A stretch of DNA of 64,000 bases from assembly GCA_008933635.1 (NCBI GenBank), contig WBUQ01000001.1, positions 1 through 64,000 of the forward strand. Reading direction: 5' to 3'. This DNA is from Desulfobulbaceae bacterium. GTDB lineage: Bacteria > Desulfobacterota > Desulfobulbia > Desulfobulbales > Desulfocapsaceae. Within the stretch, counting starts at the first letter, position 1, and each line of letters opens with the position of its first letter. A program made the position numbers and the translations under genes. Positions 47,778 to 55,805 of this stretch are shown piece after piece. The notes under the pieces are model-generated. The model was given only the letters and a program-made list of their open reading frames with translations, searched no databases and was not told where the DNA came from.

Positions 47778-49235
47778 CTATTCTATCACAGGCAACCTCG
47801 TGGCCTCCAATCCTTTCTCGAGGGCGAAGGCCACTTTCAGCAGCGTATCCTCCCGAAAATGAGGGCCCTGGAGCTGGATACCGATAGGCAGACCTTCCTT
47901 GCTGAAACCGCCTGGAACGGACATCCCGGGAATACCGGCCAGGTTTGCGGAGATGGTGAGTATGTCGGACAAATAGACGGCAAGCGGGTCATCGCTGTTT
48001 TCACCCATTTTCCAGGCCGGTGTCGGGGTGACGGGAGATACCAGCACATCACAGCGCTTGAAGGCCTCCTGGAAATCACGAAGAATCATCGTCCGGACCT
48101 GTGACGCTTTTTTATAATACGCATCGTAGTAGCCGGAAGAAAGAGCATAGGTCCCGATCAGAATGCGCCTTTTTACTTCGGCGCCGAAACCGGCAGAGCG
48201 GGTATCTTTGTACATCGCCATCAGTGTATCGGCCTTCATGTCGCGCATGCCGAAATTCACCCCGTCATATCGGGCAAGATTCGAACTGGCCTCGGCCGGG
48301 GCAATCAGGTAGTAGACAGCAACACAGTACTCGGTATGGGGCAGGCTGATCTCAACCACCTCGGCTCCCGCCCGCTGCAGAAAATCAATCCCCTCCTTGA
48401 CGACCCTTTCGACTTCCGGGTCGAGACCGGCAACGAAATACTCCCGGGGCACGCCAACCCGTAAACCGCGGACCTCGCCACGGAGAAACGATCTGAAGTC
48501 GGGCAGTTCAACCCGGACTGAGGTTGAATCCCGCCGGTCATAGCCGCCGATGGCGTTCATCATGATCGCGCAATCGGTCACATCGCGGCACAAGGGACCA
48601 ACCTGATCCAGCGACGAGGCAAAGGCTACCAGGCCAAAACGGGAAACCCTGCCATATGTCGGTTTCAACCCGACTATCCCGCAGAGCGAGGCCGGTTGCC
48701 GAATCGAGCCACCGGTATCGGACCCCAGTGATGCCAGGCATTCACCGGCAGATACGGCGGCAGCTGAACCGCCGGAAGAACCGCCGGCGACATATCCTTT
48801 TTTCCAGGGGTTTTGTGGCACGCCAAAGGCACAACTCTCTGAAGTTGAGCCCATTGCAAATTCATCCATTGCCACCTTGCCAAGAATGACCGCCCCCTGG
48901 CTCTTCAACTTTTCCACGACCGTCGCATCATACGGAGGGATAAAATTCCCGAGGATGTTTGAACCACAGGTGGTCTTCATTCCTCTGGTGCAGAGAAGGT
49001 CTTTCAGGGAAAGGGGAATGCCACAGAGAAGGCCGACATTTCCCCTTTTTCTTGCAAGATCCGCCTCTCTCGCAGCCTCCAGTGCTCCGTCGCGGTCCAG
49101 TGTGATGAAGGCCTTGATATTCTTCTCAACCTGATCAATTCGTTCAAGACAACTTCGGGTCAGATCTTCGGAGCAGATATCGCCGGTCGCCAACTTTTCC
49201 ATCGCATCAGCGACGGTCAATGCATACAAATTCAT
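47778..49235 (-). CDS. gatA: Glutamyl/aspartyl-tRNA amidotransferase subunit A
   Basis: The 485-residue amidase hydrolyses glutamine and channels ammonia to Glu-tRNA-Gln or Asp-tRNA-Asn. The catalytic Lys is in GIPLSLKDLLCTRG near residue 78, and the Ser-cisSer-Lys partners are in AGGSSGGSAAAVSAG and GSDTGGSIRQPASLCG. GAGGGG precedes the ATG at 49235; the ORF track starts six codons earlier. It is downstream of gatC; gatB is not in the window. Confidence 0.96.
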   Translation of the reverse strand: MNLYALTVADAMEKLATGDICSEDLTRSCLERIDQVEKNIKAFITLDRDGALEAAREADLARKRGNVGLLCGIPLSLKDLLCTRGMKTTCGSNILGNFIPPYDATVVEKLKSQGAVILGKVAMDEFAMGSTSESCAFGVPQNPWKKGYVAGGSSGGSAAAVSAGECLASLGSDTGGSIRQPASLCGIVGLKPTYGRVSRFGLVAFASSLDQVGPLCRDVTDCAIMMNAIGGYDRRDSTSVRVELPDFRSFLRGEVRGLRVGVPREYFVAGLDPEVERVVKEGIDFLQRAGAEVVEISLPHTEYCVAVYYLIAPAEASSNLARYDGVNFGMRDMKADTLMAMYKDTRSAGFGAEVKRRILIGTYALSSGYYDAYYKKASQVRTMILRDFQEAFKRCDVLVSPVTPTPAWKMGENSDDPLAVYLSDILTISANLAGIPGMSVPGGFSKEGLPIGIQLQGPHFREDTLLKVAFALEKGLEATRLPVIE

Positions 49236-49294
49236 GTACCCCTCAAAAAACATGCCGCCAATCGGCTAGCTGGAAAATAGTCGTCATGCACAGA

Positions 49295-49579
49295 TCAGAT
49301 GATCCTGGGCACCTGGAACATCGCGCCATTGTGTCTCGCCGAGCAGGAGAGAGCCTCGTCCGTGGGCAGCGAAGAATGAACCTCATCTTCGCGAAAGGCA
49401 TTGCAAACGGAAAACGCATGGGTTGTGGGGGAGACGTCTCGGGTATCCAATTCCTCCAGCTTTTCCACGTAGGAGAGAATTGTATCGAGCTGTGCTGTCA
49501 TTTTTTCCAGCTCATCTTCACTTAGATGCAGACGTGCCAGATGAGCGACATGTTCTACTTCCTTTCTCGAGATTTTCAT
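49295..49579 (-). CDS. gatC: Glutamyl/aspartyl-tRNA amidotransferase subunit C
   Basis: The 94-residue subunit stabilises GatA and bridges to GatB. Family motifs are VEHVAHLARLHLSEDELEKMTAQLDTIL with YVEKLEELDT in the first half and a C-terminal MFQVPRII. It is 59 bases upstream of gatA on the same strand and surely co-transcribed. Confidence 0.94.
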   Translation of the reverse strand: MKISRKEVEHVAHLARLHLSEDELEKMTAQLDTILSYVEKLEELDTRDVSPTTHAFSVCNAFREDEVHSSLPTDEALSCSARHNGAMFQVPRII

Positions 49580-49609
49580 ACATTCAGCCCAAAACCGGGA
49601 AAGACCCGG

Positions 49610-50716
49610 TCAATTACCTTTGTTATATACCGATTCCAGGTATTCTTGTGAGAAAACGCTTCGTGCCGGCGTAAATTCAGCGATACTTCGTGAGAACACC
49701 TCAACAATACGAGAATCAAATTGGCTGCCGCTGCATCGCCGCAATTCCGCCACAGCCTCTTCCATTGTGAGGTTTTTCCTGTAATTTCGACGAGACGTCA
49801 TGGCGTCATAACTGTCAACAACAATGAGGATTTTCGTCAGGTCGTCGAGGTCATCAGCCTTCAAGCCATCAGGATACCCTCCGCCATCCATGCGTTCGTG
49901 ATGATGTCGGATGATGAACTGCTCGCGTTCCATGAATCCCAGTGGTCCGATAATGTTCGCTCCGACGCTGGGATGCTTCCTGATCAGGAACCATTCATCC
50001 TCGGTGAGTTTTCCAGGTTTCTGGATACAGGAAAGATCAATGACGAGTTTTCCGATATCATGGAACTGAGCCGCCCGCCGCAGAACCAGGATATCTCTTT
50101 CAGCAAGCCCCATCGCCATACCGAGCATTACGGCATATTCGGTGACACGCATGGTATGTCCTGCTGTATAATAATCCTTTTCTTCCATCGCGTTCTGGAA
50201 ACTGCTCATCAGTTGGACGGTCGCGTTTTCCAGACTGTTGCTGTAGGTCAACAGGAGTCTGTTCTGCTCCTCAAGCTGCTGTGCTTTCTTGCGGATATCA
50301 TCCTCGAGAGATTCCTTGTAGCGCCTCTCCTGCAGCACATACATTCGCTTTTCGATGGCCCTGCGGATCTTGACATTGAAAATATCCAAGTCCTCAATCG
50401 GTTTGGTAAGAAAATCATACGCCCCAAGATTTATGGCCTTAACCGCATAATCCATCGACCCTGCCCCGGTAAGAAACAGTACCGGGATATCATAATCCAA
50501 TTCATTTAAGGCGTTGATGGTTGCAAACCCATCCATGTCCGGCATGTTGATGTCCAGGATGATGACATCAAAGCTGTCGTTGACAGTTTCCAGAACCCCC
50601 CTGCCGTCAGATGCCGCGGTCACGTTGTGACCGAACATCTCCAAAATCCGTGATACGGTGGAGCGGACCATGAAATCATCGTCCGCAAGGAGAATCTTTG
50701 CCTGCGTTTTTATCAA
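49610..50716 (-). CDS. Response regulator with HD-GYP c-di-GMP phosphodiesterase domain
   Basis: The 368-residue protein has a receiver (DDDF pocket, VIILDINMPDMDGF, FLTKPI), a coiled-coil linker at about 130-175, and an HD-GYP output domain with HDIGK and HHERMDGGGYPDGL. It should hydrolyse cyclic di-GMP when phosphorylated, opposing the diguanylate cyclase at 6-7 kb. The start is a TTG with GAGAGG five bases upstream. No kinase is adjacent; it stands just upstream of gatC on the same strand. Confidence 0.92.
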   Translation of the reverse strand: MIKTQAKILLADDDFMVRSTVSRILEMFGHNVTAASDGRGVLETVNDSFDVIILDINMPDMDGFATINALNELDYDIPVLFLTGAGSMDYAVKAINLGAYDFLTKPIEDLDIFNVKIRRAIEKRMYVLQERRYKESLEDDIRKKAQQLEEQNRLLLTYSNSLENATVQLMSSFQNAMEEKDYYTAGHTMRVTEYAVMLGMAMGLAERDILVLRRAAQFHDIGKLVIDLSCIQKPGKLTEDEWFLIRKHPSVGANIIGPLGFMEREQFIIRHHHERMDGGGYPDGLKADDLDDLTKILIVVDSYDAMTSRRNYRKNLTMEEAVAELRRCSGSQFDSRIVEVFSRSIAEFTPARSVFSQEYLESVYNKGN

Positions 50717-50827
50717 CGAAACCTCTCCAATCTGGAAATATCAGACCAACAGCAGTTGAAAGTCTACAATTTTCACAGTCCTTTTGCAACTCTCCGACCA
50801 GAAGGCAAACAAAGCCGACTTCTCTCG

Positions 50828-51457
50828 TCATTGACCCCGATTATCTATTTTCATCAGATCTCTTGGCGCCTTGATAATCCGGTTTTCAGTAATGATGAAA
50901 TCGACCGGCATATCATGGGGCTGTTGCGGGACCTCAACCAGAATCTGCATATCAAAGGCCAGTGCAACCCTGAGAGCTGATGGACGGATTTCCAAGGCAA
51001 GAAAACGATCGTAAAACCCACCCCCATATCCCAGCCTTCCTCCCTTCTCGTCGAAAACCGATCCAGGCAGCACGACAATATCAATGCTCGCAGGATCGAT
51101 TTTACGTTCTTCGACTATTTTCCTGCTTGGTTCGAGAATCCCGTAGTATCCTGGTACAAGGTCCTCTTCGGGATTGATCAGACGAACCGCTGTCATTTTT
51201 TTCTCCCTGACCGAAACAAGCGGTACGGTGACTATCTTTCCCCGTCCAAGGAGCTGATTGATCAGACCCAGAGTCTCTACTTCGCTTCTGAAGCTGACAA
51301 AGAGAAAGTATGACCTCAGATCATATTGTTCGGTCAACCGCAAGAATCGTTGATGAATTTCGTCACTTTTTACCTTCCTTACAACAGGATCCAACAGATC
51401 TCTGTTGGCTAAAATCCGTCTCCGAATCTCATCCGATTTTTGTTTCAAAACATCCAC
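50828..51457 (-). CDS. 5-formyltetrahydrofolate cyclo-ligase
   Basis: The 209-residue enzyme converts 5-formyl-THF to 5,10-methenyl-THF with ATP. Family motifs are VSFRSEVET, and GGRLGYGGGFYDRFL at the ATP site near residue 145. The start is a GTG with GGAAGG upstream; an overlapping ATG is out of frame. In many Proteobacteria the 6S RNA gene lies just upstream of this gene; the 84 bases here are too short and hold a terminator. Confidence 0.92.
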   Translation of the reverse strand: MDVLKQKSDEIRRRILANRDLLDPVVRKVKSDEIHQRFLRLTEQYDLRSYFLFVSFRSEVETLGLINQLLGRGKIVTVPLVSVREKKMTAVRLINPEEDLVPGYYGILEPSRKIVEERKIDPASIDIVVLPGSVFDEKGGRLGYGGGFYDRFLALEIRPSALRVALAFDMQILVEVPQQPHDMPVDFIITENRIIKAPRDLMKIDNRGQ

Positions 51458-51480
51458 ATCGCCCTTCCTTTACCGCAAAA

Positions 51481-51517
51481 AAAATCGCCAGCCCTGTTTG
51501 CTGCAGCTGGCGATTTT
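51481..51517 (-). terminator. Strong intrinsic terminator after the yedE-like gene
   Basis: AAAATCGCCAGC and GCTGGCGATTTT form a perfect 12-base stem; on the minus strand it is followed by a run of eight T. It is 24 bases past the stop of the yedE-like gene and separates it from the cyclo-ligase gene. Confidence 0.9.
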
Positions 51518-51541
51518 CTGAGCTGGTTATATTTTCGTCGG

Positions 51542-52786
51542 TCACATTGGGACAATAAGTTTATTGGTTTCCTCGTTCCAGGTAACAACCAGATACCATA
51601 TCACCATGACGGCCATGATAAGCAACAAGGTACCGCCATATCCCATGGCGTCTGGGAGATAGACATAGGAACCAAGAACACCATCCGCCTCGAAATCGTT
51701 ATCACGGAACCAGGATGTCATTATGGATGTTGAAATCCCGAAGAAGGGCACCACCATCAGGAGCTTCACCTGTCCCTCACCGACACGCCAGAGGGTCCCG
51801 GAACCGCATCCACCGGCAAACATCGCACCAAGGCCAAAGATAAAACCACCAACGACCCCGCCCCAGCCAAACGTGCCTCTGACATAGTTTATGGGGGCGA
51901 GCACCGCTTCTCCTTCCGCCCGCATTGGCACAGCATACTTCAGTATCGCGGCACCGACAGCAACAAGAACTATCGACAGCATGACCGATTTCGCCATCGT
52001 GCAATCGCCCGTCATGTGCGGTTCTCTAAAACCCTGGACCATGCACCACCTACCTCTCTGCATGGCGTATCCGAGAGCTGCCGCGAGAAGTATCACGCCT
52101 CCCAGTGAAGCGATGTAATCATCCTCCTCATTGCCCGAAAACGCGTTTGCCACATACATCAGGAAGATTACAGCCGCCAACCCTATATAAGGAAGAAGGT
52201 TGGAGGGGATGCTCAGTGTCTTTGCTCCACCCTCTCCCCATTGAATATGCTCCATCTCGAGATACAGGAGCTTCAGTCCCAAAATGACACCGAAGAAAAG
52301 TCCCAGCATCATGGCAAAACCGTTGGCGGCGAGGTTTCCGACAGCGTTGTAAAAACCGCCGACATTACACCCACCGGCAAGAGAGGCGCCTATCCCCATA
52401 AGGATTCCTGCAATTACAGCCTTAACCATTTCCCGGTATGGCGGGATTCTCAAGGCGAAATCCTTTCCCAGGCAGGCCGAAATAAATGCACCGCCGATGA
52501 AACCCAGTCCGATTACTGAACCAGAATCTATAAAAATAGATCTCGGGGCCTCTTCATAGAAGGCAAACACACCCGAATCGGCTCCAAGCAAACTGGTGAA
52601 ACCATACATGATCCAGTCGCCCCAGTTTCTCAAGGCACCGACTGCCCCCCAAGGTCGCCACCAAGCCATCATCATAACGGAGAAAAAAGCCACCACAACC
52701 CCCGTTACAGTGGGATTCCATTCACTCTGGCAGATTGTCTTGTAGAGTCCTTCGGCCTTACTTTTTACAATGCTTCCGTCACCCAT
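51542..52786 (-). CDS. YedE/YeeE-family sulfur transport protein
   Basis: The 414-residue membrane protein has about ten hydrophobic segments and two copies of the family half-unit. Conserved cysteines lie in LAGGCNVGGFYNAV, RGRWCMVQGF, MTGDCTMAK and FAGGCGSGTLWRVGEG, as in YeeE/TsuA, which passes thiosulfate through cysteine relays. GGAGG lies nine bases before the ATG at 52786; upstream codons of the ORF track are not used. It is divergent from tusA-dsrE genes, so a role in moving sulfur into a TusA relay is likely. The actual substrate (thiosulfate, sulfur or selenium) is unknown. Confidence 0.88.
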   Translation of the reverse strand: MGDGSIVKSKAEGLYKTICQSEWNPTVTGVVVAFFSVMMMAWWRPWGAVGALRNWGDWIMYGFTSLLGADSGVFAFYEEAPRSIFIDSGSVIGLGFIGGAFISACLGKDFALRIPPYREMVKAVIAGILMGIGASLAGGCNVGGFYNAVGNLAANGFAMMLGLFFGVILGLKLLYLEMEHIQWGEGGAKTLSIPSNLLPYIGLAAVIFLMYVANAFSGNEEDDYIASLGGVILLAAALGYAMQRGRWCMVQGFREPHMTGDCTMAKSVMLSIVLVAVGAAILKYAVPMRAEGEAVLAPINYVRGTFGWGGVVGGFIFGLGAMFAGGCGSGTLWRVGEGQVKLLMVVPFFGISTSIMTSWFRDNDFEADGVLGSYVYLPDAMGYGGTLLLIMAVMVIWYLVVTWNEETNKLIVPM

Positions 52787-52978
52787 AAGTTTCATCCTCC
52801 AAAAATAATGATTTGCCCTTGTTTTCAAACGATTTTTTAAAGCTCTACTCTCCGAAATTTCTTTTGTCAAGACAGTATGAAAGCGGTATCGGCAATGACA
52901 GTCTATTTTCATCAAAATCTCGCAATAATTTCATCAATAACACCTATTAACGGTATAACCAGGCTGGGAAATTTGGCC

Positions 52979-53007
52979 TTGACTTTACATTTTTGCTACA
53001 GTATAGC
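52979..53007 (+). promoter_or_regulatory. Candidate sigma-70 promoter of the tusA-dsrE operon
   Basis: TTGACT and TATAGC are exactly 17 bases apart, 93 bases before tusA. The rest of the 313-base divergent spacer (52787-53099) is AT-rich and shows no gene. Confidence 0.65.
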
Positions 53008-53099
53008 TCATAGAGCACATTTAAAATCCGAAAGAAATATGTTTACTTAGACCGTGTAACCGCCTAACAGATTACCTATTTAATCCCAGGAGGACAATC

Positions 53100-53357
53100 A
53101 TGAGTGAGTTCAAAGTAGCCGACGATGGAATCAAGCCAAACGTGGTACTTGATGCAAAAGGTCTGAGTTGCCCCATGCCTCTTCTTCGTACAAAAAAAGA
53201 AATTGGAAAACTTTCTGCGGGTGAAATCCTGCAGGTCGACGGCACAGATCCGGGCTCCCGCAATGATATCCCCGGATGGTGCGAGCGCTCAGGACACGAA
53301 TACCTAGGTGAGAAAGAGCACTCGGGATATATCAGCTTCTATATCAAGAAGGGGTGA
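53100..53357 (+). CDS. tusA: TusA-family sulfurtransferase
   Basis: The 85-residue sulfur carrier has the persulfide-forming Cys in LDAKGLSCPMPLLRTKKEI, the invariant CPxP motif, and the IPGWCERSGHEYLG second half with another Cys. CCAGGAGGA gives a near-ideal ribosome site. It is the first gene of the plus-strand operon. It should take sulfur from, or give it to, the DsrE-like proteins that follow and the divergent YedE-like permease. Confidence 0.92.
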   Translation: MSEFKVADDGIKPNVVLDAKGLSCPMPLLRTKKEIGKLSAGEILQVDGTDPGSRNDIPGWCERSGHEYLGEKEHSGYISFYIKKG

Positions 53358-53455
53358 TACTCCCTTTTTCAGCCGAAACAGACAAGATATATCTCTGTAA
53401 CGGTTTGCCTGAAAGCTTTCTTCAGTAAGTGAATAACTTTCGCCGGAGGATTATT

Positions 53456-53770
53456 ATGGCAAAGAGTCTAGGTATTTTTGTCACAACCAAAGAGAGCCTT
53501 CCCCATGTTCTTGGCATTACCAAGGCTGCCAAGGCAAAGGGGTCTTCAGTAAAAGTCTTCTTCACATGGATCGCCACCCATGCAAGCAAGGATCCTCTTT
53601 TTCCTGAGCTTTGTGAATTAGCAGATGACGTTTCCATTTGTGTCGACAGCTATCGAAAACAGGGATACGACATGAACGACATCCCTATCGGTCTCACAGC
53701 CAAAAAAATGGCAACCCAGGCACAACATGGTATAATAATTGAGGATTTTGACTGTTATCTCAGTCTCTAG
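53456..53770 (+). CDS. DsrE-family protein
   Basis: The 104-residue product shows the DsrE/F fold pattern: LGIFVTTKESLPHVLGITKAAKAKG, then VKVFFTWIATH, and a Cys at DVSICVDSYRKQGYDM that lies where DsrE-type proteins carry the sulfur-binding Cys. GGAGG lies six bases before the ATG at 53456. The ORF track extends nine codons further. It follows tusA by 98 bases and precedes a second DsrE-like gene. Confidence 0.82.
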   Translation: MAKSLGIFVTTKESLPHVLGITKAAKAKGSSVKVFFTWIATHASKDPLFPELCELADDVSICVDSYRKQGYDMNDIPIGLTAKKMATQAQHGIIIEDFDCYLSL

Positions 53771-53781
53771 AGGAGGGTGCA

Positions 53782-54084
53782 ATGTCCTTTAAAAAAGTTT
53801 GCTTCATGTACAGACATAAAGATTACGCCGTGGATGGGATCCGCTCCGCCTTGGGTCTGGCTGTTGAAAACATGTATTCATACGGTGTCGTTATGGATAA
53901 CGAGTTGGCATCGTTAGATGAAAACACCCAAGAGAGTATCGAGATGCTGCGGGATATGGAAGGAGAGATTTTTTCCACGATCCCAGCAAATGTCGAAAAT
54001 CTCGGTCTTGCCTCTATTACCCTGGAAGAACTTGGAGAAAAACTGCGTGAGATGACCCATGTTATTCCTTATGGCTTGAAGTAA
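53782..54084 (+). CDS. DsrE/DsrF-like protein
   Basis: The 100-residue product begins with the DsrF/TusC-type strand (KKVCFMYRHKDYAVDGIRSALGLAVENM), followed by VVMDNELASL and a C-terminal helix. The only Cys is at position 7. It starts 11 bases after the first dsrE-like stop with GAGGAGGG. By position it would be a partner of the preceding protein in a DsrEFH/TusBCD-like complex. The family assignment is by pattern, not by alignment. Confidence 0.7.
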   Translation: MSFKKVCFMYRHKDYAVDGIRSALGLAVENMYSYGVVMDNELASLDENTQESIEMLRDMEGEIFSTIPANVENLGLASITLEELGEKLREMTHVIPYGLK

Positions 54085-54111
54085 TCCCTCTCTTCTTTGG
54101 AGACCCTTGTC

Positions 54112-54285
54112 ATGAAGATTTTGAATGTCTATAGATCAGAACCCGACGAGACGACGAAAAAACTCATAGAAATTGTCACGAGAGATAGAGAAAAAGATGA
54201 TTTTTTCCTGAATGTGGATAATCCCGATTACGATTTGCTAGTAGAAAAAATATTTGCAGCGGACCAGACTATCAGCTGGTGGTAA
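54112..54285 (+). CDS. Very short DsrH/TusB-like protein
   Basis: The 57-residue product follows the two DsrE-like genes. Its start (KILNVYRSEPDE) and its end (QTISWW) recall TusB/DsrH, which begins with LHTLHRSP and ends in Trp, but it is about 40 residues shorter and lacks Cys. It may be a minimal form or an unrelated small partner. GGAG lies nine bases before the ATG at 54112. It ends just before a strong terminator, so it is the last gene of the operon. Confidence 0.55.
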   Translation: MKILNVYRSEPDETTKKLIEIVTRDREKDDFFLNVDNPDYDLLVEKIFAADQTISWW

Positions 54286-54309
54286 TTCCTATCAATGGTG
54301 ATCGGTGTC

Positions 54310-54341
54310 AAGGGGGATGCCCATATCGCATTCCCCTTTTT
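54310..54341 (+). terminator. Intrinsic terminator of the tusA-dsrE operon
   Basis: AAGGGGGATGC and GCATTCCCCTT pair over 11 bases (one G-T) with a seven-base loop and run into TTTTT. It lies 24 bases past the last stop and overlaps the stop end of the opposing serine hydrolase gene by a base or two. Confidence 0.9.
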
Positions 54342-55495
54342 CATTCTGCGATCTTGATCAGTTTTTCCATCAGTCTATCGTGAAAGACCGGCCTGAATTC
54401 CTTAATTTTTTCATTCTCTCTGCTGGGATGAACCCTGTTGGTGAGCAACACGATCACAATCCCCCTGTACAGGTCTATCCAAAAAGAGGTCCCTGTAAAT
54501 CCAAGATGGCCAACTGTCATTCTTGAAAAATATTTTCCACTGCTTGATTTTTCCCCGGAAGGAGTGTCGAATCCGTAACACCATTCTTCATTTTCTTCTC
54601 GCCCGAACGTTTTTTTCAGCAGTTGCGGAGAACAATGCGAAAGGATTTTTTCTCCCCTCCAAGTCCGTAACAGAAAACCACATAGTTCCATTACCCCCTC
54701 TACTGTCCCGAATAGGCCTGCATGGCCTGCAATTCCGCCTAGACTGCGACAATTCTCGTCGTGTACCTCTCCACATAGAGTTCTCTTCATCCACTGGCAC
54801 TTTTCGGTGGCAGCTATGTTTTTGATGTCTACTTTAAGCAGTGGCTGAAATAGCAGTCTGTCTTGTAATAATAGAGGTATTGCAATGTTTTTGGACCAGA
54901 ACACTTCCAGTGATTCTGAAGATACTACTTCTATAATATGGCCTAAAAGGATAAATCCTAAATCACTGTAAACGGAGACTGTTCGAAGTGGCTTTTCAAG
55001 TGGTTCTGCCAAGATAAATTCTACAATTTTTTCCTTTCTCTTATTGAATCCTTCGCAGGTATTCAAATCAAGAAAATAAGGCCTGTATGCAGGTAATCCT
55101 GATTTATGCCGCAATAAGTCGCCAACAGTAATGTTTCTCTTAGATTTAGGAATAGGCCCCTTTAAAATCGCTTTTAAAGGCGTGTTAAATTGAATTTTTC
55201 CCCTCTCAATGAGTATCAGGATTGACAGAGTTGTAACCAGCGGTTTTGTCAATGAAGCCAGGTCAAAAAATGTATTTTCACTGACAATAAACTTCTTTTC
55301 TTGTTCCGTATATCCTGCAGTCCATACATACATCCCCTTTTTCCCAGGCCTATCAATCAATATTCCCGTGACGCCTCCAGAGAACACTCTTTCAGACAAA
55401 GCCTGCTCGAAAAGAATCTTTATCACATTTTCAATATCTTGGGCTTCTTTGTCAGGCAATGCCATGCTATTCAAATGTATTGAAAAATTTGCCAT
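54341..55495 (-). CDS. Serine hydrolase of the class C beta-lactamase/esterase family
   Basis: The 384-residue product has the catalytic SxxK in DLASLTKPLVTTLS near residue 82, a Tyr motif in YSDLGFILLGH near 178 and a HLGFTG box near 335. This is the penicillin-binding-protein-like fold used for esterases, D-aminopeptidases and class C beta-lactamases. No signal peptide is seen, so it is probably a cytoplasmic esterase or muropeptide hydrolase rather than a resistance enzyme. It has lower G+C than the genes on the left side of the window. No ribosome site precedes either of the two possible ATGs. Confidence 0.82.
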   Translation of the reverse strand: MANFSIHLNSMALPDKEAQDIENVIKILFEQALSERVFSGGVTGILIDRPGKKGMYVWTAGYTEQEKKFIVSENTFFDLASLTKPLVTTLSILILIERGKIQFNTPLKAILKGPIPKSKRNITVGDLLRHKSGLPAYRPYFLDLNTCEGFNKRKEKIVEFILAEPLEKPLRTVSVYSDLGFILLGHIIEVVSSESLEVFWSKNIAIPLLLQDRLLFQPLLKVDIKNIAATEKCQWMKRTLCGEVHDENCRSLGGIAGHAGLFGTVEGVMELCGFLLRTWRGEKILSHCSPQLLKKTFGREENEEWCYGFDTPSGEKSSSGKYFSRMTVGHLGFTGTSFWIDLYRGIVIVLLTNRVHPSRENEKIKEFRPVFHDRLMEKLIKIAE

Positions 55496-55805
55496 TTTCT
55501 GATATTATTGAATGGAATCTCTTAATATTGTATATTGTTGTTATATTTAAATAAATTTCCATACATAGTAAAGATTGTCCTTGTTTTCAACATGTATTAA
55601 CACAGTTTCCTCTTTTCTGTCTTTAATCTTATTATAATCGACTGTTGAAAAGCTGTTAATTTCTCTCATTCCCCTGAAAGATGATTTTTTCCAGCAGACG
55701 TTGTGTTTAGAAAAAAATAATTGAAATAAGACACTTATGTTGTTTTTGCAATTTCTAACCTGTTTAATAAAAATAATGTAAAACAATACATATAAGGAGT
55801 TAAAA
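55496..55805. other. AT-rich 310-base spacer before dnaN
   Basis: This stretch is very AT-rich and lacks a convincing gene; ORF 55547-55786 (minus) has no family features. It presumably holds the dnaN promoter and may have a role near the replication origin, but no clear DnaA box (TTATNCACA) was found on either strand. No dnaA gene is next to it. Confidence 0.4.

Noticed and set aside
51458-51541. 6S RNA gene upstream of the 5-formyl-THF cyclo-ligase
   Set aside because: The spacer is only 84 bases and is filled by a terminator hairpin; 6S RNA needs about 180 bases.
53072-53263. 63-residue minus-strand ORF over tusA
   Set aside because: It is a complementary shadow of the tusA gene.
54341-55495. 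True beta-lactamase
   Set aside because: SxxK is present, but there is no signal peptide and the context is not resistance-related; an esterase or peptidase is at least as likely.
55547-55786. 79-residue minus-strand ORF before dnaN
   Set aside because: It is AT-rich with no ribosome site and no homology-like motif; probably chance in AT-rich DNA.
55496-55805. oriC with DnaA boxes
   Set aside because: No match close to TTATNCACA was found on either strand by eye, and dnaA is not adjacent.
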